Shown here: positions 7,853 to 14,875 of the stretch, in pieces | Position numbering within the stretch: position 1 is the first letter of the stretch | Layout: the number at the start of each line of letters is the position of its first letter | DNA from: an uncultured Prevotella sp. | GTDB lineage: Bacteria > Bacteroidota > Bacteroidia > Bacteroidales > Bacteroidaceae | NCBI GenBank assembly: GCA_958369755.1 | Contig: CATXJC010000021.1 | Coordinates: forward strand, 1 to 32,838 | Reading direction: 5' to 3' | Length of the DNA: 32,838 nt | Translations under genes and position numbers: made by a program | The notes under the pieces: model-generated | Database searches by the model: none | What the model saw: only the letters and a program-made list of their open reading frames with translations | What the model was told of the DNA's origin: nothing

Positions 7853-9289
7853 TTACTCTGTAAACTTGTTGATCTTGTCGAGGTTTTCCTGAGCCTCCTT
7901 CAATCCGCCGTTAACCGCCTTCTGGAAGTAGAGCTTGGCAGAATCGTAATCCTCGTTGAGGGTTGCGAGGCAACCACGGGCGTTTTCAGCTTCTGCACTG
8001 TTGCCAGCCTTCTTCAGGTACTTCTCTGCGCTTACCTTGTCACCTCTGTCGATGGCTGCAAGGGCTGCATTCAGATTGGCGAGCTTATCTTCTGGGAACA
8101 TCTTCACTGCCGTGTCGAATACATTGTTGTACTCTTCGCTTCCCTTCGAATAGCTGTTTGCCACCATGTACATCTCCTGGAGAGAGAGCTTCTGCGGACG
8201 GGTGTTGATTACTCGGCGAGCCTCTTCGAGGTTGAATGCCTTCACATCGTACTCGATGGTGTAATCGGTGCGGCGCAAGCCTGGCCAAACCTTGTCAACG
8301 AGGAATCGGAATGCCTCACCAGCCTTGGCTGCGAGCGTCTGTTCCTTCTGGTCAGGAGTCATATCGCTGTTGATGATCTTGAGAGCAGCTTCCTTCTGAG
8401 GGATGTTGTTGTTCTGGATGTAATCCAGTGTTCCCTTCCAGTCTTCGGCTGTGGCATCAAACTTGAACAACTCCTTCTTGGTAGGGTAAGCCTTCTGCAG
8501 GTAGTTGTAGAGTGCCTGTGTTCGGCGGTTTGCCAATCTTTCATTGTTGGCGTAGCTGCCGTCAGGGGAAGCATAGCCATGGAGTGTGATCGAAGTGATG
8601 GTTACATCCGGATCGTCCTTCACGAGGTCGAGTGTCTTATGGATGGTAGCCAGCTCATTCTTGTTGTTGCCGAGGTTGGCGAGGATGTCAGCCTTGTTGA
8701 CACGGAAGTTGAGTCTTGCCGAACCGTTCTCCTGTCTTACCTTCACTGCCTCTGCCTTTGGCTGCTGATAAGCGTGGTAGAGCTGCTGTGGGGTAGCGAG
8801 TGCATCTCCGTGAGGGCTGAGGATGTTTTCAGCGAGTAACTGCTGGTTGCAGCCGCAGGCATCATGTGCGATGGCAAACTTGGAATCCTTCATCCAGTCC
8901 TGGTAAGGAACCGTGTAAGCGTAGTGGAGAGTCTGTGGCTCCTTGTTCTCACGCTTTACCACGATGAGCGGATTCTGGGTAGCGGTCATCTTGGTACGCT
9001 GGTAGTAGATGTATCTCTTGCTGCCCATCACCTCTACAGCCGGGAGCTTGAGGGTATCCTCGCCTTTATAGATGACTGGTGTATAGACCAGTCCCTTGTT
9101 GCCGGAGAGCTTCACCTGATCGAGGTTGATGTCCATATAGACCTTCACCTTGTTTCCCTTCTTTTTCACCTCCTTGTTGAGGATCTTCATATCCTTGGAA
9201 GCCTGTTCCTGTGCGATGGCGTTTGTAGTGACCAAGATGCTGAGTGCTGCGGCTCCAAGTGTCTTGCTTAAAATCTTATATGTATTCAT
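7853..9289 (-). CDS. DUF3868 / OmpA-like / TPR envelope protein of the fimbrial operon, 478 aa
   Basis: Second gene of the operon. A signal peptide (cleavage after about residue 26, TNAIAQ) is followed by a DUF3868-type region with the VYMDINLDQVKLSGNKGLVY strand and a Cys-Gly-Cys around residue 145. A central OmpA-like domain reads LHGYASPDGSYANNERLANR (about residues 237-256), the helix that in OmpA relatives contacts peptidoglycan. The C-terminal third (about 375-478) is made of TPR-like helical repeats ending in YDSAKLYFQKAVNGGLKEAQ. DUF3868 proteins are regularly encoded just upstream of Mfa/Fim-type subunits in Bacteroidota; a role in tethering the fimbrial apparatus to the cell wall is an inference from these domains. 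A motif copy lies nine bases upstream of the ATG. Confidence 0.82.
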   Translation of the reverse strand: MNTYKILSKTLGAAALSILVTTNAIAQEQASKDMKILNKEVKKKGNKVKVYMDINLDQVKLSGNKGLVYTPVIYKGEDTLKLPAVEVMGSKRYIYYQRTKMTATQNPLIVVKRENKEPQTLHYAYTVPYQDWMKDSKFAIAHDACGCNQQLLAENILSPHGDALATPQQLYHAYQQPKAEAVKVRQENGSARLNFRVNKADILANLGNNKNELATIHKTLDLVKDDPDVTITSITLHGYASPDGSYANNERLANRRTQALYNYLQKAYPTKKELFKFDATAEDWKGTLDYIQNNNIPQKEAALKIINSDMTPDQKEQTLAAKAGEAFRFLVDKVWPGLRRTDYTIEYDVKAFNLEEARRVINTRPQKLSLQEMYMVANSYSKGSEEYNNVFDTAVKMFPEDKLANLNAALAAIDRGDKVSAEKYLKKAGNSAEAENARGCLATLNEDYDSAKLYFQKAVNGGLKEAQENLDKINKFTE

Positions 9290-9298
9290 AATCTTCAG

Positions 9299-9311
9299 TT
9301 TTTACTTATTA
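9299..9311 (-). promoter_or_regulatory. Fimbrial-operon motif copy before the DUF3868 gene
   Basis: The minus strand reads TAATAAGTAAAAA, followed by CTGAAGATT and the ATG at 9289. Confidence 0.45.
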
Positions 9312-9331
9312 ATATAATAATGTATCATGAA

Positions 9332-9916
9332 TTAGAAGACATACACCAGATTGAGTGCCGCCTTGGTAGGACCTACGTAGTGATTGGTCTGGTCTTTCTC
9401 GAGTCTTTCTCCGCACTGTGGGCATTCATACTTATCCGCTCTGGAATAGATGTAACCCACTCCGAGTTCAGCTTCGAAGTTCCAATGCTTGGAGAGTGCC
9501 CAGGTATAGCCGTATGCCACGCCTGCACCTACGAACCATCCTTCGTATCTGTAATCTTTCAATTTGGAGAAGTCGGTACCGAGGAACTTGAAGTCAAGAT
9601 CTACGTTACCTATGTTATGAGAACCTCCGAGGGCGTGGAAGCCGATGAAGGAGCCCATCATCTTATTGCAGAACCAGTATCTAGCTTCTGGTTGAACAAG
9701 CCAGTGCTGCCACTTCTTGTTCTTGGAAAATGTCCAAGGGTTGTAGTTGCCGGATACGTCCAAGGTCCATTTTGGGGAAAGGCCAAATTCGAAGCCGAGG
9801 TTCATGGTGCTTGTAGCATCATAAAGGAGGTTTGTCTTCAAGGCCACCTTCTGAGCTACGGCTGGGCAGATGAAGCTGCCTACAGCCAGTAGCGCAATTA
9901 AAATCCTTCTGTTCAT
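9332..9916 (-). CDS. DUF3575 outer-membrane-type protein, first gene of the fimbrial operon, 194 aa
   Basis: The protein starts MNRRILIALLAVGSFICPAVAQ, a type I signal peptide, then KVALKTNLLYDATSTMNLGFEF, the characteristic DUF3575 opening. Alternating hydrophobic strands such as WTLDVSGNYNPWTF, WQHWLVQPEARYWF and NFEAELGVGYIYSR, and an ending in aromatic VYVF, are typical of a small outer-membrane beta-barrel. Near the C-terminus KYECPQCGERL contains a CxxC pair that could form a disulfide in a surface or periplasmic loop. The family is regularly found with fimbrial and DUF3868 genes; its precise role is not established. It is separated from the next gene by 42 bases and is preceded by a leader of about 280 bases. 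Confidence 0.82.
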   Translation of the reverse strand: MNRRILIALLAVGSFICPAVAQKVALKTNLLYDATSTMNLGFEFGLSPKWTLDVSGNYNPWTFSKNKKWQHWLVQPEARYWFCNKMMGSFIGFHALGGSHNIGNVDLDFKFLGTDFSKLKDYRYEGWFVGAGVAYGYTWALSKHWNFEAELGVGYIYSRADKYECPQCGERLEKDQTNHYVGPTKAALNLVYVF

Positions 9917-10199
9917 ACTTAAAATCTTTTAATGATTTAAGAATGACAAATGGTCTCTCTAGAGAAACGCATCATCATCTTTTACTTATACTTATACTTT
10001 TTTTTCTTTTCCTTTTTCCTTCCTTTCCTTTCAATAGGCTTGCTCCTAGACTTTGTTAATTAAAGAATAGTTAGTCTATCATTTACTCTTCTTCTACTCA
10101 TCATCATCTTTATCATCTACTCCATTGTTCTTAGATGCCTCTTGGCAACTTTGGGGTTTGATTGGAAGCTCGGGCTTGAAACCGCGAACTTTGTTTTTA
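9917..10199 (-). promoter_or_regulatory. Long leader of the fimbrial operon
   Basis: About 280 bases separate the predicted promoter from the first start codon. On the minus strand this region contains a purine-rich tract (complement of 9998-10031), a double motif GTATAAGTATAAGTAAAAGAT (complement of 9977-9997; 21 bases, shown here as GTATAAGTA plus TAAGTAAAAGAT overlapping), and a 13-base direct repeat CATCATCATCTTT on the plus strand at 9970-9982 and 10099-10111. No credible small gene was found in it. Confidence 0.5.
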
Positions 10200-10205
10200 C
10201 GATTG

Positions 10206-10236
10206 CAAAGATAGCGTCTTTTTCGATTGCTGCCAA
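10206..10236 (-). promoter_or_regulatory. Promoter of the fimbrial operon (Bacteroidota -33/-7 type)
   Basis: The minus strand reads CTTG, a 20-base spacer, then TATCTTTG (10206-10213). This fits TTTG-N19-21-TAnnTTTG with one change in the -33 box. Transcription would begin near 10199. Confidence 0.7.
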
Positions 10237-10383
10237 GAAAAATGCGCCTAAAAATGCTGATACCGAATAAAAACCGCATAAATGAAACACTGAAAAACCC
10301 TGAAAAATGCTTTTTCTCATCTGTTTTTTGCTTTTTTAGCCACTTTTTATCCTACTTTCTTAGTATTTTTCGATTTTTAGTTG

Positions 10384-10391
10384 TAATTTTG
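10384..10391 (+). promoter_or_regulatory. Probable -7 element of the regulator gene promoter
   Basis: TAATTTTG matches TAnnTTTG; no good -33 box was seen. It leaves a leader of about 140 bases containing a TCAGGAC/GTCCTGA hairpin (10429-10448). It is divergent from, and does not overlap, the fimbrial promoter. Confidence 0.5.
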
Positions 10392-10515
10392 CAGTTGAGA
10401 AGAATAAGTTAGTAAATCAACAAAGAACTCAGGACTCAGAGGTCCTGAAAGGAATGCAAAGAGCCCCAAGTGGGCAAGACTTTGATGATATATAAGTATC
10501 AACGATTGTTTAAAC

Positions 10516-10525
10516 TATAAGTAAA
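10516..10525 (+). promoter_or_regulatory. Fimbrial-operon motif copy before the regulator gene
   Basis: TATAAGTAAA lies 13 bases before the regulator start, on the opposite strand from the fimbrial copies and in the same position relative to the start codon. Confidence 0.45.
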
Positions 10526-10538
10526 TTGAAAGCAAGAA

Positions 10539-11531
10539 ATGAAAGCTAAGAACAAACTTTGGGATTGGTGTTTGCGCTTGGAACATCATTTATGCCCTGA
10601 CTATTGTGGAGTGGTGGATCGCCGGAGGGTGATCGCCTTCGTCTTTTTGACTTTGGTAGAGATACTTATTATTCCCTATCACTTCCTTTTGTTTTACATG
10701 ATGAAAGCCTGGGGGGGCATGTTCTATAATATAGTCCATACCATTGCACTGGCGGTGCTGACGTATGTGGTACTGAAGCGCAAGGTGGTATTCAAGACTG
10801 GCATCTCCCTACTCTATATCCTCGTATTCGTCAAACTGGCGATAGACAGTATGCTTTGTCTGCACTATCAGGGCGATCGGGACAACCTGAGCGTGATGAG
10901 CAATATCTTTATCATGTTTATACTCGCCATTACCGCCCAGAGCCAGCAGCTCCACCGAACCACTCTCGGCTTTACCGTCGCTCTGCTGCCAGTGGTAGCG
11001 GTAGCCCTCTCGCATACGCAGATCTCCGTGCTGCTCTTCAGCATCAAGGCTGTTCTGGTAGGTTTCCTGATGATTCTGTATGTATGGCTCTATAACTGGG
11101 AGCCTGTCATCATCAAGGAACTCCGACAACCCACGCAGATGAGGGAAGAAGAGAGGAAGGCGCTGCACATGCTTGCCGACCTGAAGGATGAAGAGAAGGA
11201 TATGGCGGTAAACCTGCTGAGCCGACTGAGTCCGGAGCAGCAGCAGAATATCCTGGAGCGTGCCGCAGAACAGTTGAAGACCAGCGAACTGAGCAAGAAG
11301 GCATGGGATCTGGTATGTGCCGACCTTACCAACAGTGAGCGAGTGATCTGCCAGATGGTGCTGGAAGGCAAGATGCTGAAGGAAATCTGCATCGAACTGA
11401 ACAAGAGTGAATCGAACATCACCAGCCAGCGCAGCCATATCCGCAAGAAGCTGAATATGGACCGCAAGGACGACCTGCGACGTGAACTGGAAAAGCGCTT
11501 CTATGAAGCCAGAAATTCATTGGAAGCCTAG
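10539..11531 (+). CDS. Membrane-bound LuxR-type transcriptional regulator, 330 aa
   Basis: The N-terminal part (about 30-187) holds around six hydrophobic segments, for example VIAFVFLTLVEILIIPYHFL, IVHTIALAVLTYVVL and AVLVGFLMILYVWLYNW. A charged, probably coiled linker (about 193-255) follows. The C-terminus (about 255-320) is a LuxR/GerE-type HTH: DLTNSERVICQMVLEGKMLK, then EICIELNKSESNITSQRSHI. It therefore likely binds DNA from the inner face of the cytoplasmic membrane. It is transcribed away from the fimbrial operon with about 620 bases between start codons, so control of that operon and of itself is a reasonable inference. No receiver domain or sensor module is present, and the signal is unknown. 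It ends at a strong terminator shared with the convergent nnr gene. Confidence 0.82.
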   Translation: MKAKNKLWDWCLRLEHHLCPDYCGVVDRRRVIAFVFLTLVEILIIPYHFLLFYMMKAWGGMFYNIVHTIALAVLTYVVLKRKVVFKTGISLLYILVFVKLAIDSMLCLHYQGDRDNLSVMSNIFIMFILAITAQSQQLHRTTLGFTVALLPVVAVALSHTQISVLLFSIKAVLVGFLMILYVWLYNWEPVIIKELRQPTQMREEERKALHMLADLKDEEKDMAVNLLSRLSPEQQQNILERAAEQLKTSELSKKAWDLVCADLTNSERVICQMVLEGKMLKEICIELNKSESNITSQRSHIRKKLNMDRKDDLRRELEKRFYEARNSLEA

Positions 11532-11538
11532 TATAAAC

Positions 11539-11592
11539 ATAAGAATGCAGAAAGGGTGTGCTCACACGAGCACACCCTTTCTGCATTCTTAT
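11539..11592. terminator. Bidirectional terminator, 25-bp perfect stem
   Basis: Arms 11539-11563 and 11568-11592 are perfect reverse complements with an ACAC loop. Weak T-rich flanks lie on the plus side (ACTTTTCC). It lies between the convergent regulator gene and nnr and can serve both. Confidence 0.9.
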
Positions 11593-11604
11593 ACTTTTCC
11601 AATC

Positions 11605-13122
11605 TTACTCTTCCAATCTGAGGAATGCCTTCGGCAGGTAATCGATGAGATCGCTGGCGATGAGGCTTTCCTTGCCCAGGTCCTTGATAGCGAGGTCGCC
11701 GGCAAGACCATGAAGGTACATACCGATGCGGGCAGCATCTGCCTGCTTGTAGCCGCGAGCCAGAAGAGCGGTGATGATGCCTGTAAGCACATCGCCACTG
11801 CCCGCCGTAGCCATACCGCTGTTGCCCGTAGAGCAGAACTCTACCTTACCATCCGGATGACAGAGGGCTGAGAAATGTCCCTTCAGCAGGATGTAGCCGT
11901 GCAGACGGTCGGCAAGCTCGCATGCCTTGTAGAGGCGCTCGGTGCAGTTGCTGCTGGTGATGCCAGCCAGACGGTCAAGCTCCCTAGGATGTGGAGTGAA
12001 GATGAGGTTCTTAGGCAACTGCTGCATCCAGGCACGGTGACTGGCAAGGATGTTGAGTGCATCGGCATCTACCACTACCGGACAGGTGCATCTTCTGAGC
12101 TGGGCAATCAGGGCAATGGCTGTAGCCTCGCTGGTTCCCAGTCCCGGACCGATGCCCATGGCATGGTAATCTTCCGTATCTACCGGTTCGCTGAAGATGG
12201 TTTCCTCCGTATCCATCTGCAGTACCGCCTCGGGCACGGAAATCTGCATGATCTCGTAGTTTCTCTTAGGCGTATGGGTAATCACCTTTCCCACACCCGT
12301 TCTGAGGCAGGCTCTGGTGGCAAGGACCGAAGCGCCCGACATGCCGTAGCTGCCTGCGATAAGGAGCGCTGTGCCCATGCTGCCCTTGTGGGCGAAGTCG
12401 CCGCGAGGCTTCAGGAGCTGGCGGATGTCCTTCTCCTCAAGGATGCTGCAACGGCTCTCGGTGCGCTGGATGAAATCTGGAGAGAGTCGGATATCAAGCA
12501 CCTTGATTCTGCCCAGATACTGCTGGTTGTCTGCCATCATCATCGACAGCTTCTTCTGCTGCAGGGTGAGGGTGAGGTCGGCACGGATGATATTGGCGCT
12601 GATGTTGTAGGAATTATCCTCGCTCATCAGACCGGAAGGCAGGTCGATGCTCACGATCTTTGCCGCACTCTGGTTGATGTATTTCACCATGGCGGCGAAT
12701 CCGCCTGCCAGTGGCTTGTTGAGTCCGCTGCCGAAGAGGCCATCCACCACGAGCATTCCCGCCTCGAGCTGAGGAGGGTCGAAGTTGACGGTGACCTCGG
12801 TAAACTGCTTGACGCGCTTACCCTCGATGAGTCGTTTCTTGTTGGTGGCACAGTCGGCAGAAAGCTTGTTGTGCACATTGAATAGGAATACACTCACTCC
12901 ATAGCCGTCTTCGCTGAGGAGGCGTGCCACGGCAAGTGCATCACCACCATTGTTTCCCGGACCGGCGAAGACCACGACCGGCGTTCTGTTAGACCATTCC
13001 TGCTCGATGGCACGGGTGAGCGCCTTTGCCGCCCTTTCCATCAGGTTGAGCGATGTGATTGGCTCATGCTCAATGGTGTATTTATCCAGCTCATGTATCT
13101 GAGCACTAGTGAATATTTTCAT
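11605..13122 (-). CDS. nnr: Bifunctional NAD(P)H-hydrate epimerase / ADP-dependent NAD(P)H-hydrate dehydratase, 505 aa
   Basis: This is a metabolite-repair enzyme acting in the cytosol. The N-terminal YjeF_N-type epimerase domain (about 1-215) begins MKIFTSAQIHELDKYTIEHE and carries the FAGPGNNGGDALAVARLL motif at about 52-69. It interconverts the R and S forms of hydrated NAD(P)H. The C-terminal ribokinase-like dehydratase domain (about 225-505) has GTALLIAGSYGMSGASVLAT and NSGMATAGSGDVLTGIITAL, where the GSGD Asp is the expected catalytic residue, and it restores NAD(P)H using ADP. The length is normal for the fused form. It is a single-gene unit: its promoter lies upstream at 13165-13172 and its stop is close to the shared hairpin. 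No defect was seen. Confidence 0.95.
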   Translation of the reverse strand: MKIFTSAQIHELDKYTIEHEPITSLNLMERAAKALTRAIEQEWSNRTPVVVFAGPGNNGGDALAVARLLSEDGYGVSVFLFNVHNKLSADCATNKKRLIEGKRVKQFTEVTVNFDPPQLEAGMLVVDGLFGSGLNKPLAGGFAAMVKYINQSAAKIVSIDLPSGLMSEDNSYNISANIIRADLTLTLQQKKLSMMMADNQQYLGRIKVLDIRLSPDFIQRTESRCSILEEKDIRQLLKPRGDFAHKGSMGTALLIAGSYGMSGASVLATRACLRTGVGKVITHTPKRNYEIMQISVPEAVLQMDTEETIFSEPVDTEDYHAMGIGPGLGTSEATAIALIAQLRRCTCPVVVDADALNILASHRAWMQQLPKNLIFTPHPRELDRLAGITSSNCTERLYKACELADRLHGYILLKGHFSALCHPDGKVEFCSTGNSGMATAGSGDVLTGIITALLARGYKQADAARIGMYLHGLAGDLAIKDLGKESLIASDLIDYLPKAFLRLEE

Positions 13123-13164
13123 ATATTAATGTATGTTATGTCCGATTATCTGATTATTTTAATG

Positions 13165-13172
13165 CAAAAGTA
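13165..13172 (-). promoter_or_regulatory. -7 promoter element of nnr
   Basis: The minus strand reads TACTTTTG, matching TAnnTTTG, 42 bases before the nnr start. No good -33 box was seen. Confidence 0.55.
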
Positions 13173-13215
13173 CTAAAAAAAGTCGATGAATGGATGAAGT
13201 TTCACGATTTTTTCG

Positions 13216-13223
13216 TAATTTTG
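13216..13223 (+). promoter_or_regulatory. -7 promoter element of hpt
   Basis: TAATTTTG matches TAnnTTTG, 25 bases before the hpt start, giving a short leader. It is divergent from the nnr promoter about 45 bases away. Confidence 0.55.
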
Positions 13224-13248
13224 CAGAAAATATTATATCATCAAGACT

Positions 13249-13788
13249 ATGGGCATAGTAAAAATCAAGGATAAGACCTTCAAGACCTCCATTCCAGAGG
13301 CAGATATTCTGAAGAAGGTACAGGTCGTTGCCGACCGATTGAACCAGGATTATGCGGACAAGACTCCGGTGTTCCTGGCTGTGTTGAATGGTTCGTTTAT
13401 CTTCGCTGCCGATCTGATGCGAATGATTACGGTACCAAGCGAGATTTCTTTTGTGAAGTATGCTTCCTACGAGGGCACCAGCTCTACCGGCAGCATGAAG
13501 ACCCTGATGGGTCTGAACCAGGATCTTACCGGTCGCCACGTGGTGATCGTGGAGGACATCGTGGATTCCGGCTTTACCATGGCTCACATGATCGAGGATC
13601 TGAAGAAGAAGAATCCAGCCAGCATCGAGATCTGCTCACTCCTCGTGAAGCCGGGCAATCTGAAGGTGGATCTGGACATCAACTATGCCGTAATGGAAAT
13701 CCCTAACGATTTCATCGTAGGATATGGATTAGATTATGACCAAGAAGGCAGAAACCTCCGCGACATCTACACGATTGTAGAAGAATAG
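13249..13788 (+). CDS. hpt: Hypoxanthine phosphoribosyltransferase, 179 aa
   Basis: This enzyme salvages hypoxanthine (and often guanine) to the nucleotide using PRPP in the cytosol. The type I PRTase signature VVIVEDIVDSGFTM (about 98-111) provides the acidic pair that binds ribose of PRPP. The upstream FLAVLNGSFIFAADLMR and the Ser/Tyr-containing flexible loop SFVKYASYEGTSSTG fit the family, as does the length of about 180 residues. It opens a plus-strand run that includes adk, another purine nucleotide gene. The next gene begins ten bases after its stop, which indicates co-transcription. Confidence 0.95.
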   Translation: MGIVKIKDKTFKTSIPEADILKKVQVVADRLNQDYADKTPVFLAVLNGSFIFAADLMRMITVPSEISFVKYASYEGTSSTGSMKTLMGLNQDLTGRHVVIVEDIVDSGFTMAHMIEDLKKKNPASIEICSLLVKPGNLKVDLDINYAVMEIPNDFIVGYGLDYDQEGRNLRDIYTIVEE

Positions 13789-13798
13789 GGGGCGAAGC

Positions 13799-14041
13799 AT
13801 GTGGGAGAAAATTAGTGATTATTGCTTGGATGTCTCCAAGTATCTTATAACAGCAGCGTTTATAACGACTTTTGTTGGTGATATTGGGGAAGAACTTCAT
13901 TGGCTTATTTATCTGATTAGCTTTATCTTGGCAGTGGGGCTTTTTTGGGTCGCTCTGTATTTTGACAAGAAAGGTAAGAAAGAGAAAGAAGAAAGACGTA
14001 AAAAATATACTAAGTTTAATAATAAAAATAGGAGGATATAA
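13799..14041 (+). CDS. Small two-helix membrane protein (DUF6722-like), 80 aa
   Basis: The protein begins MWEKISDYCLDVSKYLITAA and has two hydrophobic segments, about 15-30 and 35-54 (HWLIYLISFILAVGLFWVAL), then a highly basic tail with KKGKKEKEERRKK. That shape and the SKYLITAAFITTFVGD opening resemble the small Bacteroidota family annotated as DUF6722; I cannot confirm it without a search. It starts ten bases after hpt with an AGGGGG ribosome-site-like sequence and ends two bases before another tiny membrane-protein gene. Function is unknown. Its AT-rich codons near the C-terminus differ from the flanking hpt and adk genes. Confidence 0.75.
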   Translation: MWEKISDYCLDVSKYLITAAFITTFVGDIGEELHWLIYLISFILAVGLFWVALYFDKKGKKEKEERRKKYTKFNNKNRRI

Positions 14042-14043
14042 GT

Positions 14044-14145
14044 ATGAACACTTTAATCTTTTTAGGTATGTTCACTGTTTTCTTTGGTGTAACGATTGCT
14101 ATACTTTTGTCTCCTTGGGGGCAGAAATGGATGAATGAATATTAA
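14044..14145 (+). CDS. Tiny single-helix membrane protein, 33 aa
   Basis: A short frame encodes MNTLIFLGMFTVFFGVTIAI followed by LLSPWGQKWMNEY. It consists of one hydrophobic helix (about 3-23) and a short hydrophilic end. An AGGAGGATATAAGT sequence just before the ATG (AGGAGG at 14031-14036, overlapping the end of the previous gene) is a strong ribosome binding site for this genome, which supports translation. The two-base spacing from the previous gene suggests translational coupling and a functional pair of small membrane proteins. No family is recognised. Confidence 0.65.
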   Translation: MNTLIFLGMFTVFFGVTIAILLSPWGQKWMNEY

Positions 14146-14188
14146 TTTCTGACACAACATAAAACAATTTATATATATTAAGGTAAAA

Positions 14189-14761
14189 ATGAAAAATATC
14201 GTAATTTTCGGTGCTCCAGGTGCTGGTAAGGGTACACAGAGCGACAAGATGATCGAGAAGTATGGTCTCGGTCACATTTCAACAGGTGACGTTCTTCGTA
14301 ACGAAATCAAGAATGGTACAGAGCTCGGCAAGACTGCCAAGGGTTATATCGACAATGGTCAGTTGATTCCAGATGAGTTGATGATCGACATCCTCGCTAG
14401 CGTATATGACAGCTTCGGCAAGGATCACGCAGGTGTGATCTTCGACGGTTTCCCACGTACCACTCCACAGGCTGAGGCTTTGAAGAAGATGCTCTCTGAG
14501 CGTGGTCACAAGATTGCTGCCATGATCGAGCTTGCCGTTCCAGAGGATGAGCTGATGGCTCGTCTGCTCAACCGCGGTAAGTTGAGTGGCCGTTCTGATG
14601 ACAACGAGGAGACCATCAAGAAGCGTCTCAACGTATATCATACACAGACTGCTCCTCTCATCGACTGGTATGAGAAGGAGGGTATCCACCACCACATCGA
14701 GGGTCTCGGAACTGTAGATGAGATCTTTGCTCGTGTTTGCAATGTGATCGACAACTTGTAA
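14189..14761 (+). CDS. adk: Adenylate kinase, short form, 190 aa
   Basis: This cytosolic enzyme catalyses ATP + AMP to 2 ADP. The P-loop GAPGAGKGTQ lies at residues 8-17, the AMP-binding segment follows as HISTGDVLRNEI, and FDGFPRTTPQAEAL is the adenylate kinase signature. The LID region is short (NRGKLSGRSDDNEETIKKRL) and lacks the zinc-type insert, so it belongs to the short class, in agreement with its length. It follows the two small membrane-protein genes by 43 bases and is closed by a GC-rich hairpin before obgE. The purine theme with hpt makes shared control plausible. Confidence 0.96.
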   Translation: MKNIVIFGAPGAGKGTQSDKMIEKYGLGHISTGDVLRNEIKNGTELGKTAKGYIDNGQLIPDELMIDILASVYDSFGKDHAGVIFDGFPRTTPQAEALKKMLSERGHKIAAMIELAVPEDELMARLLNRGKLSGRSDDNEETIKKRLNVYHTQTAPLIDWYEKEGIHHHIEGLGTVDEIFARVCNVIDNL

Positions 14762-14773
14762 TCAAGATATAAT

Positions 14774-14803
14774 AATCTTCCCCGCAAGGCTGCGGGGAAG
14801 ATT
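14774..14803 (+). terminator. Hairpin between adk and obgE (terminator or attenuator)
   Basis: A perfect 13-bp stem (14774-14786 with 14791-14803) has an AGGC loop and is followed by TATTCATT. The U-run is weak, so partial readthrough into obgE is likely. Confidence 0.7.
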
Positions 14804-14875
14804 TATTCATTAAAAAAAGAAGAATCTTCCGTTCAAAAAGAGAAGATTCAACGTTCAAATTAAAAAGAAAAATCA

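Noticed and set aside
7838..8839. 333-aa plus-strand frame antisense to the DUF3868 gene
   Set aside because: It is a shadow of the real gene; the minus-strand frame has clear domains, a signal peptide and operon context.
10141..10237. Invertible fimbrial promoter
   Set aside because: Only a 7-base inverted pair (CTTGGCA/TGCCAAG) flanks the promoter and no invertase gene is near; this is too short to claim phase variation.
10094..10320. Two overlapping 61-67 aa minus-strand frames before the fimbrial operon
   Set aside because: They overlap the predicted promoter, are in two different frames, are rich in Arg/Lys/Phe from AT-rich sequence and have no recognisable features.
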